A DNA stretch of 64,000 bases, from positions 50,219 to 114,218 of the forward strand of contig JAJXWH010000010.1 in NCBI GenBank assembly GCA_021781745.1. The letters run 5' to 3'. This DNA is from Bacillota bacterium. Lineage in GTDB: Bacteria > Bacillota > Clostridia > Clostridiales > Clostridiaceae. Positions 11,801-22,398 of this stretch are shown here, piece after piece. The translations under genes were made by a program, and so were the position numbers. The notes beneath the pieces are model-generated. The model did not search any database. It saw only the letters and a list, made by a program, of their open reading frames with translations, and had not been told where the DNA came from. How positions within the stretch are numbered: position 1 is the stretch's first letter; the number at the start of each line of letters is the position of its first letter.

Positions 11801-14800
11801 TCTTCTTTCATTATTTTTCTCATTTGCTCTTTTGGTTTTTCTTCTTGTGATAAATCACATAGCTCAATATTATATTCAAAGTCTTTCAATATATGCTGAA
11901 AGGGTACTCCATCCTTTTCCTTAAAAACTGTTCTTAAAGATTCATGGCGTTTTATAACTGTCTTAAAAGCTTCATTTAATATATCATAATCTAATTCTCC
12001 ATTTAATAATTTGATTGGGAGATTATATGCTGTAAGTTTTGGTTCCATTTTTTGAATAAACCATATTCTTGCTTGTGCATTTGAAAGTTCACATTCTAAT
12101 ACTTCTTCTTTTTCAATTACAGCTTCTTTTCCTACAATATCTTTAGGATTGTTTGTATTTCCACTTTTCTCATCAATATACTCAGCCATTTGAACTACTG
12201 TTGGATATGCAAATATATCTGTAATATCCAATTTACTTTTATACTTCTTTTCTATTTCCTTTAATAGCTGAATAGCCATTAATGAATCTCCACCAAGAGA
12301 ATAAAAACTATCATATACATCTATTTCATTTAGACCAAAAACTTCACACCAGATCTTTGCAATTATATTTTCTGTTTCAGTATAGCCAACTTGTTCTTTT
12401 CCTTTTATAGCAGTATCTGTTTTATTTTTTTCTTTGAAATCTTTTGTAATTGCTATAGCATTCTTTTTAATTGCAATTTCTATTTCTTCAGATATTTTAA
12501 ATTTGATTTCATCTTTAATCTGTGCAAATCTAGAATAATTTAAAACACCAGGTATTGCTTGATTTAAATCAGAATTTATAAGTTCATTTAAAGAATTTAA
12601 GGCTTTATCTGATTCTATAGACTTAATAAGTGACCCATCATTATTTACTTTATAATCAACTGCCATGCCAACTTCTTTGAAGCTAGGCCAATTGATTGCA
12701 ACTGTTCTCTTTCCTTTTCTATTTCTAAGTGCTGCAAATGAATCCATATATGAATTACCTGCAGCATAATCGGATTGCCCACTATCTCCAAAAACAGATA
12801 TTATTGATGAAAACATAACAAAAAAGTCTAAATCATCTTCACTCGTAACTTGGTCAAGTATCCATGTTCCATAAAATTTAGGATCTATTACTTTATCAAA
12901 AGTTTCCTTATCTTTTCGGAACATAAATCCATCACCTGCTAAACCGGCACAATGAACAACGCCTTTTATCTCTCCATAATTTTCTCTTAAATCTTCAAAA
13001 ATACTTAGCATTTCTTTTTCATTACAAACATTAGCTTTTATATTTATAACTTCTGATCCTAATTCTTCTATTTCTCTTATATACTTAATTGCTCTTTTAA
13101 TTTTATTATTGTCTTCATGTAATACTATTTTGTCCCATTCTTCTTTTTTAGGTATTTGAGATCTGCTAATTAGAACTATTTTTGCTTTATTTTGCTTTGA
13201 TATGTGCTTACCAATTTCTAGTCCTAATCCTCCACTTCCTCCTGTAATTACATATACCTTATCTTCTTTAATATTTAACTTGTCTTTATTTTCAACATTA
13301 ATCTTACTAAACTCTTGTATATACCTTTTACCATTACGATAAGCAACCTTATTTATTTCTTCATCAAAATTTAGTTCATTTATTATATCATCTTCATATG
13401 ATTCATTGTCTATATCTATTGATTTACAAGCGAAATTTATATGTTCTTTTGGTATAATCATACTTAAACTTAAATAAGATGCATTTTGTGGATTTATAGT
13501 TGCTTCATCTCCTATAACCTCATTTGCATAATTTGACACTAATAATAAATCCAAAGAATTAGTATATTTATTTTCAACCAAGGCTTTAATCATATAGAAA
13601 ATGCTATCTATACCTTCCTCTTTATTTTTCTTTAATTCATTAATATCAAAAATATCTTTTGATGGAAGTAATGTTGTCATATGAATAATTTTTTCTATAT
13701 TCGCATCTTTTATATTTCTAAGTAATTTATTATAATCATATTCACTATTGTCTATTTCGTATTTGCTTTCGCTAATCTTTTTATATCTTTTCCCAATTTC
13801 TACTTCAATAATATTTGCATCTTTATTTATTAGCTTTTCAGCAACTTTTTCTCCTAAATCACTTTGATTTTTAAATAATAAAATAGTTTCCTTATTCAAT
13901 TGACCTATATGATTTTTCTTTTCTACATTAATCCAATTCATTTTAAAATATGAACTTTTGCTACTATAGGAATTTTTAAATTGTTCTTCAGATTTATTTA
14001 CTTTCTTAATACTATAATCCTCAACTTTAGCAATAACATTTCCTAATGTATCTAAAATATCAACATCAAAAGTTATTGTTTGTGCATTTTCATTATTATC
14101 TTTTCTAATTTTTATATAGCTGTAAAATTTGCTTCCTAATGGCTTATAAACCAATATGTTTTTAAAATAAAATGGTAAGTGTAACCCTTCCCCAACCCTT
14201 TGACTTACTGCGTTTACACCATTATCAAATAAAGCTGTATGAAGTGTAAATTTATCTACATCATTACTTAATTCCTCAGCCAAATTTAATTCAATAAGAG
14301 CTTCTGTTTTACCAATTGAAATCACTTTATCATTTTGCCATCTTGCTCCTAAATTTATTGGACTTCCTGTTCTGTTTAAGTCAACTACACTTTCTTCATT
14401 AGCCTCTTTATCTAATTTTTCCTTGATTTCACTAATATCATAATGTGTATTTTTTATATCTTCTTCTTTTAATCCGTATACTTTACACTCACAATGCTGC
14501 ACCCATTCTTCATTAAATCCATCACCGATCTTACTTGCTACTGTTACTTGAATATAATCTTCCTTTTTTAATAGTATTGTTTGAATTTTTCTTTCTTCAT
14601 TTTTTTCTAATATTAAAGGAGTATAAAAAATAACTTCTTTTAACTGTACACTTCCTGGATAATACTTTTTACATGCTTGTATTGCCATTTCAATATAAGC
14701 CGTTCCTGGTAGTACATGATTATTAAATATTTTATGCTCGCTTAATACCCACTGCCTATCTACTCTAAATAATGTTTCATACACATCTTGATACATAGAT

Positions 14801-16869
14801 TCAACACAGCATTTATCAAGTAATGGATGATCTATTTTTTTGTAATTTGTATCAATCTTCGTAGTTAGCTTTTCATAATTTTTATTTTTATCTTCATACC
14901 AGCATCTAGTTTTTTCAAAAATATATACTGGAAGATTCACCTTTTGTATTTTTTCATTTTTATAAAGTTCATTCCAATTTATTTCTGCACCTTTTGTATA
15001 TGCTTCACACACACCTTGAATATTTAATTTATTATAATTATTAACTAGATTATTCAATTTTTCTTTTGCTTCTATATTAATTTTTCTTCTTTGGCCTTCT
15101 GTAATTTCTCCTGCCTCTTTTATATTTTTATTTTCGCCAACTATCTTATGTACACCAAAATATATACCATCATAATTTAAATTTTCTAAATTAGAATCTA
15201 AAACCTTTTCTAACTTTTCTAATAAATCATCATAATTCTTTACTACTAGAGCTAACCTATATGAATAATGATCTCTGCCTATTTTTGATGTATAACAAGC
15301 ATTTCGGAATAAATCTTTATTATTTTTTAAATAATAATAATATTCCACCATTAACTTATTAAATGAATCTTTGCTTTTTGCAGAAATTGTAAACATCTCA
15401 AAATCTTTCTCTTCAATCTTTTCATTGCAGTAATATGAGGCTGCTTCTTCTATAACTGCATGACAATTTGTTCCACTAAATCCAAAAGAACTTACTCCTG
15501 CTCTCCTTGGTTCATCATTTTTTACCCATTTTTTATATTTATCTGCTATATATACTGGTGAATCTATAAAATTTATAAATTCATTTGGCTTTGAAAAATT
15601 TATTGTTGGCCCTATAGCTTCATTTTTCAACATAAGAATTACTTTTATTAATGAAGCCATTCCTGATGCTGCCACTAGATGTCCTATATTAGTTTTTACT
15701 GAACCTATTCCACAGAATTGTTTATTGTTTGTAACTGTATTAAAAGCCTCTGTTATTGCTTTAATCTCTATAGGATCTCCGAGTTTTGTTCCAGTTCCAT
15801 GGCTTTCTATATACCCAATTGTTTCTGGATTAATGCCAGCTTTTTTCCAAGCGGAAATTAATAGTTCTTTTTGCATTTGAACATCTGGTGCCGTTATTCC
15901 ATTTGATGCACCATCATTATTTATTGCTGACCCTTTTATAACTGCATGTATAGGATCACCATCTTCTATTGCTTTGCTTAATTTTTTAAGAACTACAACT
16001 CCTAAGCCTTCACCCCAAACAGTTCCATTTGCATTTTGGTCAAAAGTTTTAACTTTCTTATCTGATGACTCAATTGAACCTAATTCACTTTCTTCCCCTT
16101 TTAACAAAACTGGATCATAATGTAATCCACTTATTCCACCAGCTATTGCAATATCACATTCTTTTGTATTTATTGCTTTACATGCTTCATGTACTGAAAC
16201 CAACCCTGATGAACATGCTGTATCAATTACCATACAAGGCCCTTTAAAGTTGAATACATATGAAATTCTACTTGCCAATATTCCTGGCCATGTCCCTGTT
16301 ACAACCATAGGCTCTGTATCTGCCAGTTTCTTATACTTTAATTCAGCTACATGGTCTACACCAACAAATACACCAGTATTTGAATTATTAATTGACTTCA
16401 AAGAATAGCCAGCATCTTCTAATGCTTTATATGATTCTTCAAGGAAAAGCCTCTGACATGGATCCATAGCATTTGCTTCCCTTGGAGGTATATTAAAGAA
16501 ATGAAAATCAAATTTATCAATTTCATCTAAATATCCTCTAATTTCATAATCTAAATCAAGATGCCCATCATCTTTAATAAGACCTTCATTAACTAATTTT
16601 TCATATTTAAGTTTTTTTATAAACTCCTCACAGTCATTTATTCTATTTTGAGGAATTTTTCTTATACAATTGGTACCCATTCTGATATTTTCCCAGTATT
16701 TATAAAGGTCAGGAGCATTAGGAAACTTTCCAGACATACCTATTACGGCAATATCCGTATCTGTGTTTTCTTCTGCCTTCATCAATTCTAAAAGCAATTT
16801 TTTAGCTTCACCTTGGTCTAATTCATGATTAGCAACTTTACTATATATATAATTTTTAACACTCTCCAT
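8839..16869 (-). CDS. Hybrid PKS-NRPS: KS-DH-KR-ACP-C-A-PCP
   Basis: About 2676 residues. KS (45-480; Cys near 221, SHGTGT, KTNIGH); DH (about 690-1010) with HKIFNNHVLP, i.e. Asn instead of Gly in HxxxGxxxxP; KR (about 1190-1450; TGGSGGLG, DYAAGN); ACP (serine near 1532, GGDSL); condensation domain (about 1600-2050) with HHIIIDG near 1726; adenylation domain (about 2070-2500; YTSGSTGLPKG near 2209); PCP (GGDSF near 2599); docking tail. Reading the adenylation pocket by eye against GrsA gives DIFHMGMIWK, closest to glycine-type codes but uncertain. The module adds one reduced ketide, then one amino acid. A GTG at 16878 is possible, but the ATG at 16869 sits better behind GGGGTGA. Confidence 0.95.
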   Translation of the reverse strand: MESVKNYIYSKVANHELDQGEAKKLLLELMKAEENTDTDIAVIGMSGKFPNAPDLYKYWENIRMGTNCIRKIPQNRINDCEEFIKKLKYEKLVNEGLIKDDGHLDLDYEIRGYLDEIDKFDFHFFNIPPREANAMDPCQRLFLEESYKALEDAGYSLKSINNSNTGVFVGVDHVAELKYKKLADTEPMVVTGTWPGILASRISYVFNFKGPCMVIDTACSSGLVSVHEACKAINTKECDIAIAGGISGLHYDPVLLKGEESELGSIESSDKKVKTFDQNANGTVWGEGLGVVVLKKLSKAIEDGDPIHAVIKGSAINNDGASNGITAPDVQMQKELLISAWKKAGINPETIGYIESHGTGTKLGDPIEIKAITEAFNTVTNNKQFCGIGSVKTNIGHLVAASGMASLIKVILMLKNEAIGPTINFSKPNEFINFIDSPVYIADKYKKWVKNDEPRRAGVSSFGFSGTNCHAVIEEAASYYCNEKIEEKDFEMFTISAKSKDSFNKLMVEYYYYLKNNKDLFRNACYTSKIGRDHYSYRLALVVKNYDDLLEKLEKVLDSNLENLNYDGIYFGVHKIVGENKNIKEAGEITEGQRRKINIEAKEKLNNLVNNYNKLNIQGVCEAYTKGAEINWNELYKNEKIQKVNLPVYIFEKTRCWYEDKNKNYEKLTTKIDTNYKKIDHPLLDKCCVESMYQDVYETLFRVDRQWVLSEHKIFNNHVLPGTAYIEMAIQACKKYYPGSVQLKEVIFYTPLILEKNEERKIQTILLKKEDYIQVTVASKIGDGFNEEWVQHCECKVYGLKEEDIKNTHYDISEIKEKLDKEANEESVVDLNRTGSPINLGARWQNDKVISIGKTEALIELNLAEELSNDVDKFTLHTALFDNGVNAVSQRVGEGLHLPFYFKNILVYKPLGSKFYSYIKIRKDNNENAQTITFDVDILDTLGNVIAKVEDYSIKKVNKSEEQFKNSYSSKSSYFKMNWINVEKKNHIGQLNKETILLFKNQSDLGEKVAEKLINKDANIIEVEIGKRYKKISESKYEIDNSEYDYNKLLRNIKDANIEKIIHMTTLLPSKDIFDINELKKNKEEGIDSIFYMIKALVENKYTNSLDLLLVSNYANEVIGDEATINPQNASYLSLSMIIPKEHINFACKSIDIDNESYEDDIINELNFDEEINKVAYRNGKRYIQEFSKINVENKDKLNIKEDKVYVITGGSGGLGLEIGKHISKQNKAKIVLISRSQIPKKEEWDKIVLHEDNNKIKRAIKYIREIEELGSEVINIKANVCNEKEMLSIFEDLRENYGEIKGVVHCAGLAGDGFMFRKDKETFDKVIDPKFYGTWILDQVTSEDDLDFFVMFSSIISVFGDSGQSDYAAGNSYMDSFAALRNRKGKRTVAINWPSFKEVGMAVDYKVNNDGSLIKSIESDKALNSLNELINSDLNQAIPGVLNYSRFAQIKDEIKFKISEEIEIAIKKNAIAITKDFKEKNKTDTAIKGKEQVGYTETENIIAKIWCEVFGLNEIDVYDSFYSLGGDSLMAIQLLKEIEKKYKSKLDITDIFAYPTVVQMAEYIDEKSGNTNNPKDIVGKEAVIEKEEVLECELSNAQARIWFIQKMEPKLTAYNLPIKLLNGELDYDILNEAFKTVIKRHESLRTVFKEKDGVPFQHILKDFEYNIELCDLSQEEKPKEQMRKIMKEDDNVIFDLEKQLFIIKLYKISKEEFWLYINIHHIIIDGWSCGLLREEIIEIYKAKKNQGKAILNPVEKHYIDYVKYLKEWLNTNEAKNMERYWKDELKGPLPILNLCTDYKRPVRQTYNGSFVNVKLSKENTIKVKKAAQKLNTTMHMFLLSAYYVLLNRITGDKDIIIGVPNSGRQLDGIEKIVGLFINMVSIRINMKENLLSFTQVLEIIKEKSINSYKNSLYPFDLIVSELNVTRDLSRSPIFSTIFQYYDYIMFENDGISQYDLSLLCKEDSEQLTMRFEYNSDLFARETIEWYGKYMENIIDQLCDNSNINLSSIDILKDEDSSSIIEKFTGKNVELDKLTMCEAFEMCVGENKENVALSFRNENITYDELNRKANKLANLLREEENVVAGEHIGIMMKKGIDMIIAILAVLKAGGSYIPLDPTYPKSRISYIVNNAKIKILITEENNKDSIEEITEKESINTVINVNGNMKNFNDFTKVYGIDDINIHCDNNLQLNISTGSPMYIIYTSGSTGLPKGVVVSHANAMNYIRWSISEFNINTKDKMMLVTSISFDISVFEIFAALTSGCELVIVPEETLRDSYEFLDYIDEKKVNIWHSVPTLMYQALITLGNSKNQYNSVRNIRTIMLGGEAWSIEKAKEIKKEFKNAQISNMYGPTEATIWVTSYVIDEKVDSRNSLPIGKPIWNNKIAILNDNMKLCGIGEVGTIYVSGENVTLGYLDDHEKTKSVFVKIYDEIYYNTGDLGRYLNDGNIEYMGRKDNMVKVLGYRIETGEIENVMLKDRNIKEVAAVVKKSDNASKLICFYTSNNMYKIEELRNRLSDTLPYYMIPSLFIKLDNMPHTPNGKIDKKYLEQMEVTDRQDSEVDFIEASTNVEKDLVNIWKELLENKNIGINDNFFSLGGDSFLVNKMHSMIDKIYPNKVKIVDIFTHTTISKLSHLIAKSNTVKSEDERIKDEISKLFNDIESGDVDILEAVEKMDQMEV

Positions 16870-16874
16870 ATAAC

Positions 16875-19800
16875 TCACCCCAAAATCTTATTAATTTCAT
16901 TAACATCAATCTCACCATTGGCTAGCTTTGCAAGCAGATTATCTAAATCATCATTTTGGCTTTCATTTACTTCTTCTGATACTTCTTCAATATCATCCTC
17001 TTTCATTACTTCATTAATACGATTTGCCATCTCATATATCGATGAATAATTGAAAATATCTGTTATATCAAAAATTTCAGGATATTTTTTTTCTAATTCC
17101 TTATAAAGATATGTTGCTAAAATTGAATCTCCTCCTAAGCTTGAAAAACTATCATATATGTTTAATTTATTTGTTTTTAAAACTTTACTCCATATCTTAG
17201 CTAAATCTTTCTCTATATCTGTTAGCTCTTCACCATCATTATCAACAATAACTAATTCATTGTGATTATCTTGTTTTACTTCCTTATTATTTGCAATTCT
17301 ATTATTAAATTTTTCTACTATAGAAGCTTCTATTTCTAAAGGCAGCTTTTCTCTATCATTAGATTTGAAAAAATTACTATTTATTTCGCCTAATACAACA
17401 TTGGACATATTGCCTTTAATTGCTATATCAAATAAGTTTAATCCATCTTTAATATCTAAAGGGTTAAATAAATCATCTTCTTTGTAGCTATTATAGTCAT
17501 AGGCCATCCCAATATCCTTCCATGCAGTCCAATTAATAGCTATAGTGTTTAAACCTAACTTATTTCTAAATATAGAATATCCATCCATGAAAGCATTTGC
17601 AGCAGAATAATCACATTGACCCTTCCCACCTAATATGGAATTAATTGATGAGAATAGCACCATAAAATCTGGTTTGTCTGCTCGTGTTAACAAGTCAAGA
17701 TTAACAGTTCCCTTAATTTTGGGCATCACTACATTGTTAAACTCATCCTTACTTTTTTTGAATAAGAATCCATCACCTGCAACTCCTGCACAATGTATTA
17801 TTCCATTTATTCTTCCAAACCCTCTTCTTACTTTATTAATCACATTCTCCAATTTATCTTTATCAGAAACATCACAGCTGTAAAACTCAACATTTGAACC
17901 CATTTTTTTAATATCTTTTATAGATTTTATCAATCTGCTTGTCTTATAATTCTCATTAGATTCTAAAACTTTGTCTAAGTCATTCTTTCCACCAATATTA
18001 GAACGACTTATTAAAATAATGTTTAAATTCTTTTTTAAAGCTAAATGTTTGGCAATTTCTAATGCAATTCCTCCTGAGCCTCCTGTAATAACATATGCTC
18101 CATTGTTATATAACTTATAATCTTCAATTTTTTTATGGATATGATTATAACGTTTTAAGGTTCTCTGATAATATTCATTATTTTTATATGCTACTACTGT
18201 CTTTTTCCATGTTTTTTTCAACTCATCACTTACAAAGTTCCAAGTAATTGGTTCTTCTGTATTTATAAATCTACATTGCAAATCTCCATACTCTTGCCCT
18301 ATAACATTAAATAGACTTGCTATAGCATTATTAAATGGACTTATATTAATTTGTTTATCTCTTAAATCACATTCATTTTTGGCTATAAATAACATTTTTA
18401 TTTCTTTTGACATCTTTTTACTTACTATTTCTCTTACTAGTAGAAAAATACATTGTAAATCTACTTCAGATTTACCTTCATCTATAAAAACTAAATTCTT
18501 TATATTATTTTCTTTAAAGAATTCCATTACTTCTGAGTAATCTTTCATATAAACTTTATCAAAAGAATTATATACATAAACATCATTTTCTCTTAGATCT
18601 ATTTCTGTAACCATTATTCCTTTATGTTCTATTTCTTCTATAACAATATTTAATTTTTCTTCTCTATTAATCCTAATTAAAGCAATTTCTCCATTTAAAT
18701 TATTTAAGCTTTTATCCTCTTGATTGAACTTTTCCCATTCAGTGCAAAATAATCTTTTCTTATATATACTGTTTTCAAGTACACTAACTCTTGCTTTTTT
18801 TACACAATAGTCTATTGCTTCAACAAGAATATTTCCTTCTAAATCAATTAATGTTACGTCATATGCAGCTGTTTCATTGCCATTTCTCGGTTTCTCTTCT
18901 ATAACACTATAAAATTTACTTGGAAGAGGTTGATACATTTTTAATTTACTATAATTAAGAGGCAAATAATTTTCATTTCTATCTATGATATCTATTGTTG
19001 CATTTATTGATCTATCCAATAAAGCTGGATGAAAATATTGGTTTTGGATATCATCTATATGCTCATTTGATAATTCAATATAAGCTAAGTATCCATTTTT
19101 AGTTTTATAAATATCTTTTTTAATTCCTTTCCATCTTCCTTCTAAAGTAACCAGCCTATCTTTACTATCAATTTCTATAAAATTCTCTTTTTTCATATAA
19201 ACTTGAATTTGTGATAAATCAATATTAAATCTTTCCTGCTCATTTATAAAACTTACAGACCCTTCACAGTGAATAGTCCATTTTGATTCTTCCTCATCAT
19301 AACTTGCTATTGTAAATTCATATTGCTCTTCTTTTTCCTTTAATATAAGTTGAAGCTCCTTATTTTCCTCGTAATCCATTGCAAATTGATTTATAAACAT
19401 AGTATTTTTAAATTCTATGTAACTTTTAATACCAATTTCCCTCAATGCTTCTATAACCATTTCAATATAAGCAGTTCCTGGCATGACGTATCTATCATAA
19501 ATAAGGTGATCGCCAATTACCCAATCATTTATAGGGCTAAAATTTGTTATATAAATTGTCTGATCTATAGACTGAATTTTTTGTCCATTTATTAAAGTTT
19601 TTTCATTCTTAAAATTTTCCCTATATCCTTCATCATCTAGCCAACATCTCTCTTTTTTAAATTGGTATGTTGGAAGAGATACTTTTCGCACACTTTCATT
19701 AAGATAAAACTTATACCAATCAATATCTGCGCCCCTAATATAAAGCTTACATATTTCAATTAATACATCTTCATTTTGATTTTGCATCATATGACTAATC

Positions 19801-20101
19801 AAGTTACTAGTTTTAACATCTATTTCATTTTTCTCCATTTCATTTAATTCATAAGTATTTAATTTCTTCTTTTTACTTGAAACCAGCTTGCTAAAACCAT
19901 AAAAATAATCGTCCTCTAAATATTTATTACCTTCTAAAAATTTCGCTAATTTTTCTTTCAGCTCTTCTGTGCTTTTAACTGTAAATGCCAATCTATGATT
20001 ATTATGCTTCCTTCCAACATTAACCGTATTACATATATCTGCTATACTCATTTTTTCATCAATATTATCAATATATTTTTCTGCTAAATCTTTTAATAAG
20101 A
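16875..20101 (-). CDS. Trans-AT PKS KS-DH-KR-ACP, exon 2 (linker-DH-KR-ACP)
   Basis: Second exon of a PKS gene whose first exon is 20918-22355. After intron removal the split codon is T+TC (Phe) and the frame runs on without a stop. The joined protein is 1554 residues, almost the size of the paralogue at 4186-8835. Exon 2 carries the post-KS linker, a DH (His near residue 680 in HLIYDRYVMP, where the motif Gly is Asp; later DxxxN), a KR (TGGSGGIA near 1155, DYSAAN near 1312), an ACP (GGDSI near 1472) and C-terminal docking helices. The ATG at 20051 lies inside the conserved linker and has no good ribosome-binding site, so it is not a separate start. The stop is five bases before the ATG of the next gene. 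Confidence 0.9.
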
Positions 20102-20917
20102 ATAGGTAAAAACTTGATATTATCTCCTTCTTTTCCCCTCTTCCACACCGTACATGCGACTTTCACCGCATACGGCGCTCCATCAATAAAATTGAAACTC
20201 AATATGTAGAATCCTTATGAGTTCTTTCATTTTTTATTGACTTGTGGCTATCCCTCATTTTGCTTTCACAAAATTCATAGGTACTATACCACTACTTTCA
20301 CTGATATAAAAACAAGTTATAGCTTATTGCTTTTCCTTGCTACCATTTCAACAGATGTAATTCCTCCATGTTATCAGCTTACCACGTTCCAATAACTTTA
20401 TCCTTACATATATCCTTAGGTAATTCCTTTAGGCCTGTATGCTTAATATCACCTTTAATAATATAAGGCTTTTCATAATATATATTCTTACTAAGCCTCA
20501 CATACAATACAATTATGTATATAAAACATTTCTGTTCTATTGATTTCTAGACCTTTACATTCGGAATTTCGTCAGTTATTTTAACATTCTTACCATAGAT
20601 ATTTTATGGACTCCCGCCCTATATTGACCTCGACTACCTCTAGTTCGCATTTCCTCAGCTTAATCTGTTAGGGGACAACCTCAGGCGACTTTACCGAGCT
20701 TATAACAAAACCTCTCTTACATAAGATTTTGCTATTCGGAGTATTAGAGAAAGCCCTTTGAGTCGTTACTCTCTCATTTGACTTATCAAGTTATTAGTTC
20801 TTAAGGACATTTATGTTTAATAAATATATCATGACTAAACTTATTGCTATCTAGGATTTTATATTCGTAAACATATTTATTCTTAGGCAATACTTTTCAT
20901 ATTGCAACGTGTCGCAC
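20102..20917 (-). mobile_element. Group II intron lacking an intron-encoded protein, inserted in a PKS gene
   Basis: The 5' boundary is GTGCG, the group II GUGYG consensus. The 3' boundary is ACCTAT, fitting the usual A-pyrimidine end. Near the 3' end is domain V (20144-20180): GAGC base, a stem CCGTATGCG / CGCATGTACGG with a two-base bulge, and a GTGAAAGT loop region. Domain VI follows it. The rest shows typical domain I-III sequence and no open reading frame. With 816 nt and no maturase, splicing in vivo would need a maturase from elsewhere. A candidate EBS1 (AATATATATT, 20477-20486) could pair with the 5' exon end ATATAT. Removal restores the PKS frame exactly, with linker length within one residue of three paralogous modules. 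Confidence 0.93.
20144..20180 (-). ncRNA. Group II intron catalytic domain V
   Basis: Hairpin with AGC at its base (catalytic triad), a stem of about eleven pairs interrupted by a two-base bulge, and a GTGAAAGT loop region. This is the most conserved part of group II introns and fixes the element's orientation as minus strand. Confidence 0.9.
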
Positions 20918-22355
20918 ATATATAATCTTCTCTAGCAGAAAGTGTAAATATATACTTTTTAGAATTATCTTTAATTCTCGGTATAAATTCATCTACATAC
21001 TCTTCTAAAACTACATGACAATTAGTTCCACTAAGACCAAATGAGCTTACACCACATCTTAATACGCCAAATTCTGATTCCCACTTACTAACTTTATCAT
21101 TAATATATATAGGAGAATTAATAAAATTAATCTTGCTATTAGGACTTTTAAAATTAATTGTTGGAGGTATTTCTTTATTCTGAATCATAAGCAATACTTT
21201 TATTAAACTAGCTATACCTGCAATATTATCTAAATGTCCAATATTGGGCTTATTTGATCCTATTGAACAAAACCCATTCTTATCTGTATATTTTCTAAAG
21301 GCCTTTTCAATACCATTAATCTCCACTGGATCACCAAGTTTTGTTCCAGTTCCATGACTTTCAATATGTGATATAGACTCTGGATTAATTTTGGAAACTT
21401 TCCATGCTTCCATTATTACTTCTTTTTGTGCTTCATCATTTGGAGCCGTTAATCCAATACTATTTCCATCTTGATTTATGGCACTTCCCTTAATAACTGC
21501 TCTAATATTATCTCCATCCAAAATCGCTTTATCTAAAGGTTTTAAGAGCACTGTGCATACGCCTTCTCCAGATGATATTCCATCTGCTTCATTGTCAAAA
21601 GCTCTGGTCATATCTTGTGGTGATCTTATACCTGCATCATCATCAAAGCCCCTTTCTATTGGAAGAATATTAATTTTTACCCCTCCTACAAGTGCCATCT
21701 CACATTCACCATTTTTTAATGATTGACATGCCAAATGTAATGCTACAAGTGCTGATGAACAAGCTGTATCTATCACCATGCTAGGTCCTTTTAAATCAAG
21801 AATATAGGATATTCTACTTGCAATAATAGATTTTATATTTCCTGGAAGTGACACCTCTTTATAACTTTCTTTATTTTTACCACACACATATGTATGATAA
21901 TCAAATCTAAGATCACTACTATGTCCTATAAATACTCCTGTTTTAGAACCTCTTATGTTGTCACCACCATATCCTGCTTCTTCTAATACCGTCCATGCTT
22001 CTTCAAGAAAAATTTTTTGATTTGGATCCATCATTTTAGCTTCTCTTAGAGATATATTAAAAAATTCATAATCAAATTTATCTATTTCATTAAAATAACT
22101 TGCTTTTATTACTTTTTCTTTCTCAACAGGTTTTAAAGAAAAACCTAACGAATCTTTAAATCTACTTTCTGAGAAATCTCTTATAAAACTTTTCCCATCT
22201 TTTAATGCCTGCCAATATTCCTGAATGTTATGCGCTAAACCTATTTTTGCACTTACTCCTATAATTGCAATATCATTCTTATCTTTTTTGTCAACCTTTT
22301 GCATTACTGGTTTAACCTTCATCAACTCATTTAAATCAAAAATATCATCATTCAT
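20918..22355 (-). CDS. Trans-AT PKS KS-DH-KR-ACP, exon 1 (ketosynthase)
   Basis: First exon of the intron-split PKS gene. Its 479 complete codons encode the whole ketosynthase: IAIIGVSAKIG start, DTACSSA active site, SHGTGT, KPNIGH, and the closing GTNCHVVLEE / YIFTLSA. Unspliced reading runs 11 codons into the intron and stops at 20883, giving a KS-only 490-residue protein. Start ATG at 22355 follows AAAGGAGGT, 43 bases after the AT gene. Unlike the other PKS proteins here, the N-terminus lacks the two-helix docking segment before the KS, so its contact with the upstream NRPS must differ. Confidence 0.92.
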
Positions 22356-22398
22356 TTACTTGACCTCCTTTCACAAAATAATCTTTAAATATTCAAGA

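Noticed and set aside
16875..20051. A separate 1058-residue PKS gene starting at the ATG at 20051
   Set aside because: The ATG lies inside the conserved post-KS linker, lacks a ribosome site, and the frame continues upstream to the intron boundary, where it joins the KS exon exactly.
20102..20917. IS element or deletion as the cause of the PKS split
   Set aside because: No inverted repeats, transposase or target duplication; group II boundaries and domain V are present, and no linker residues are missing.
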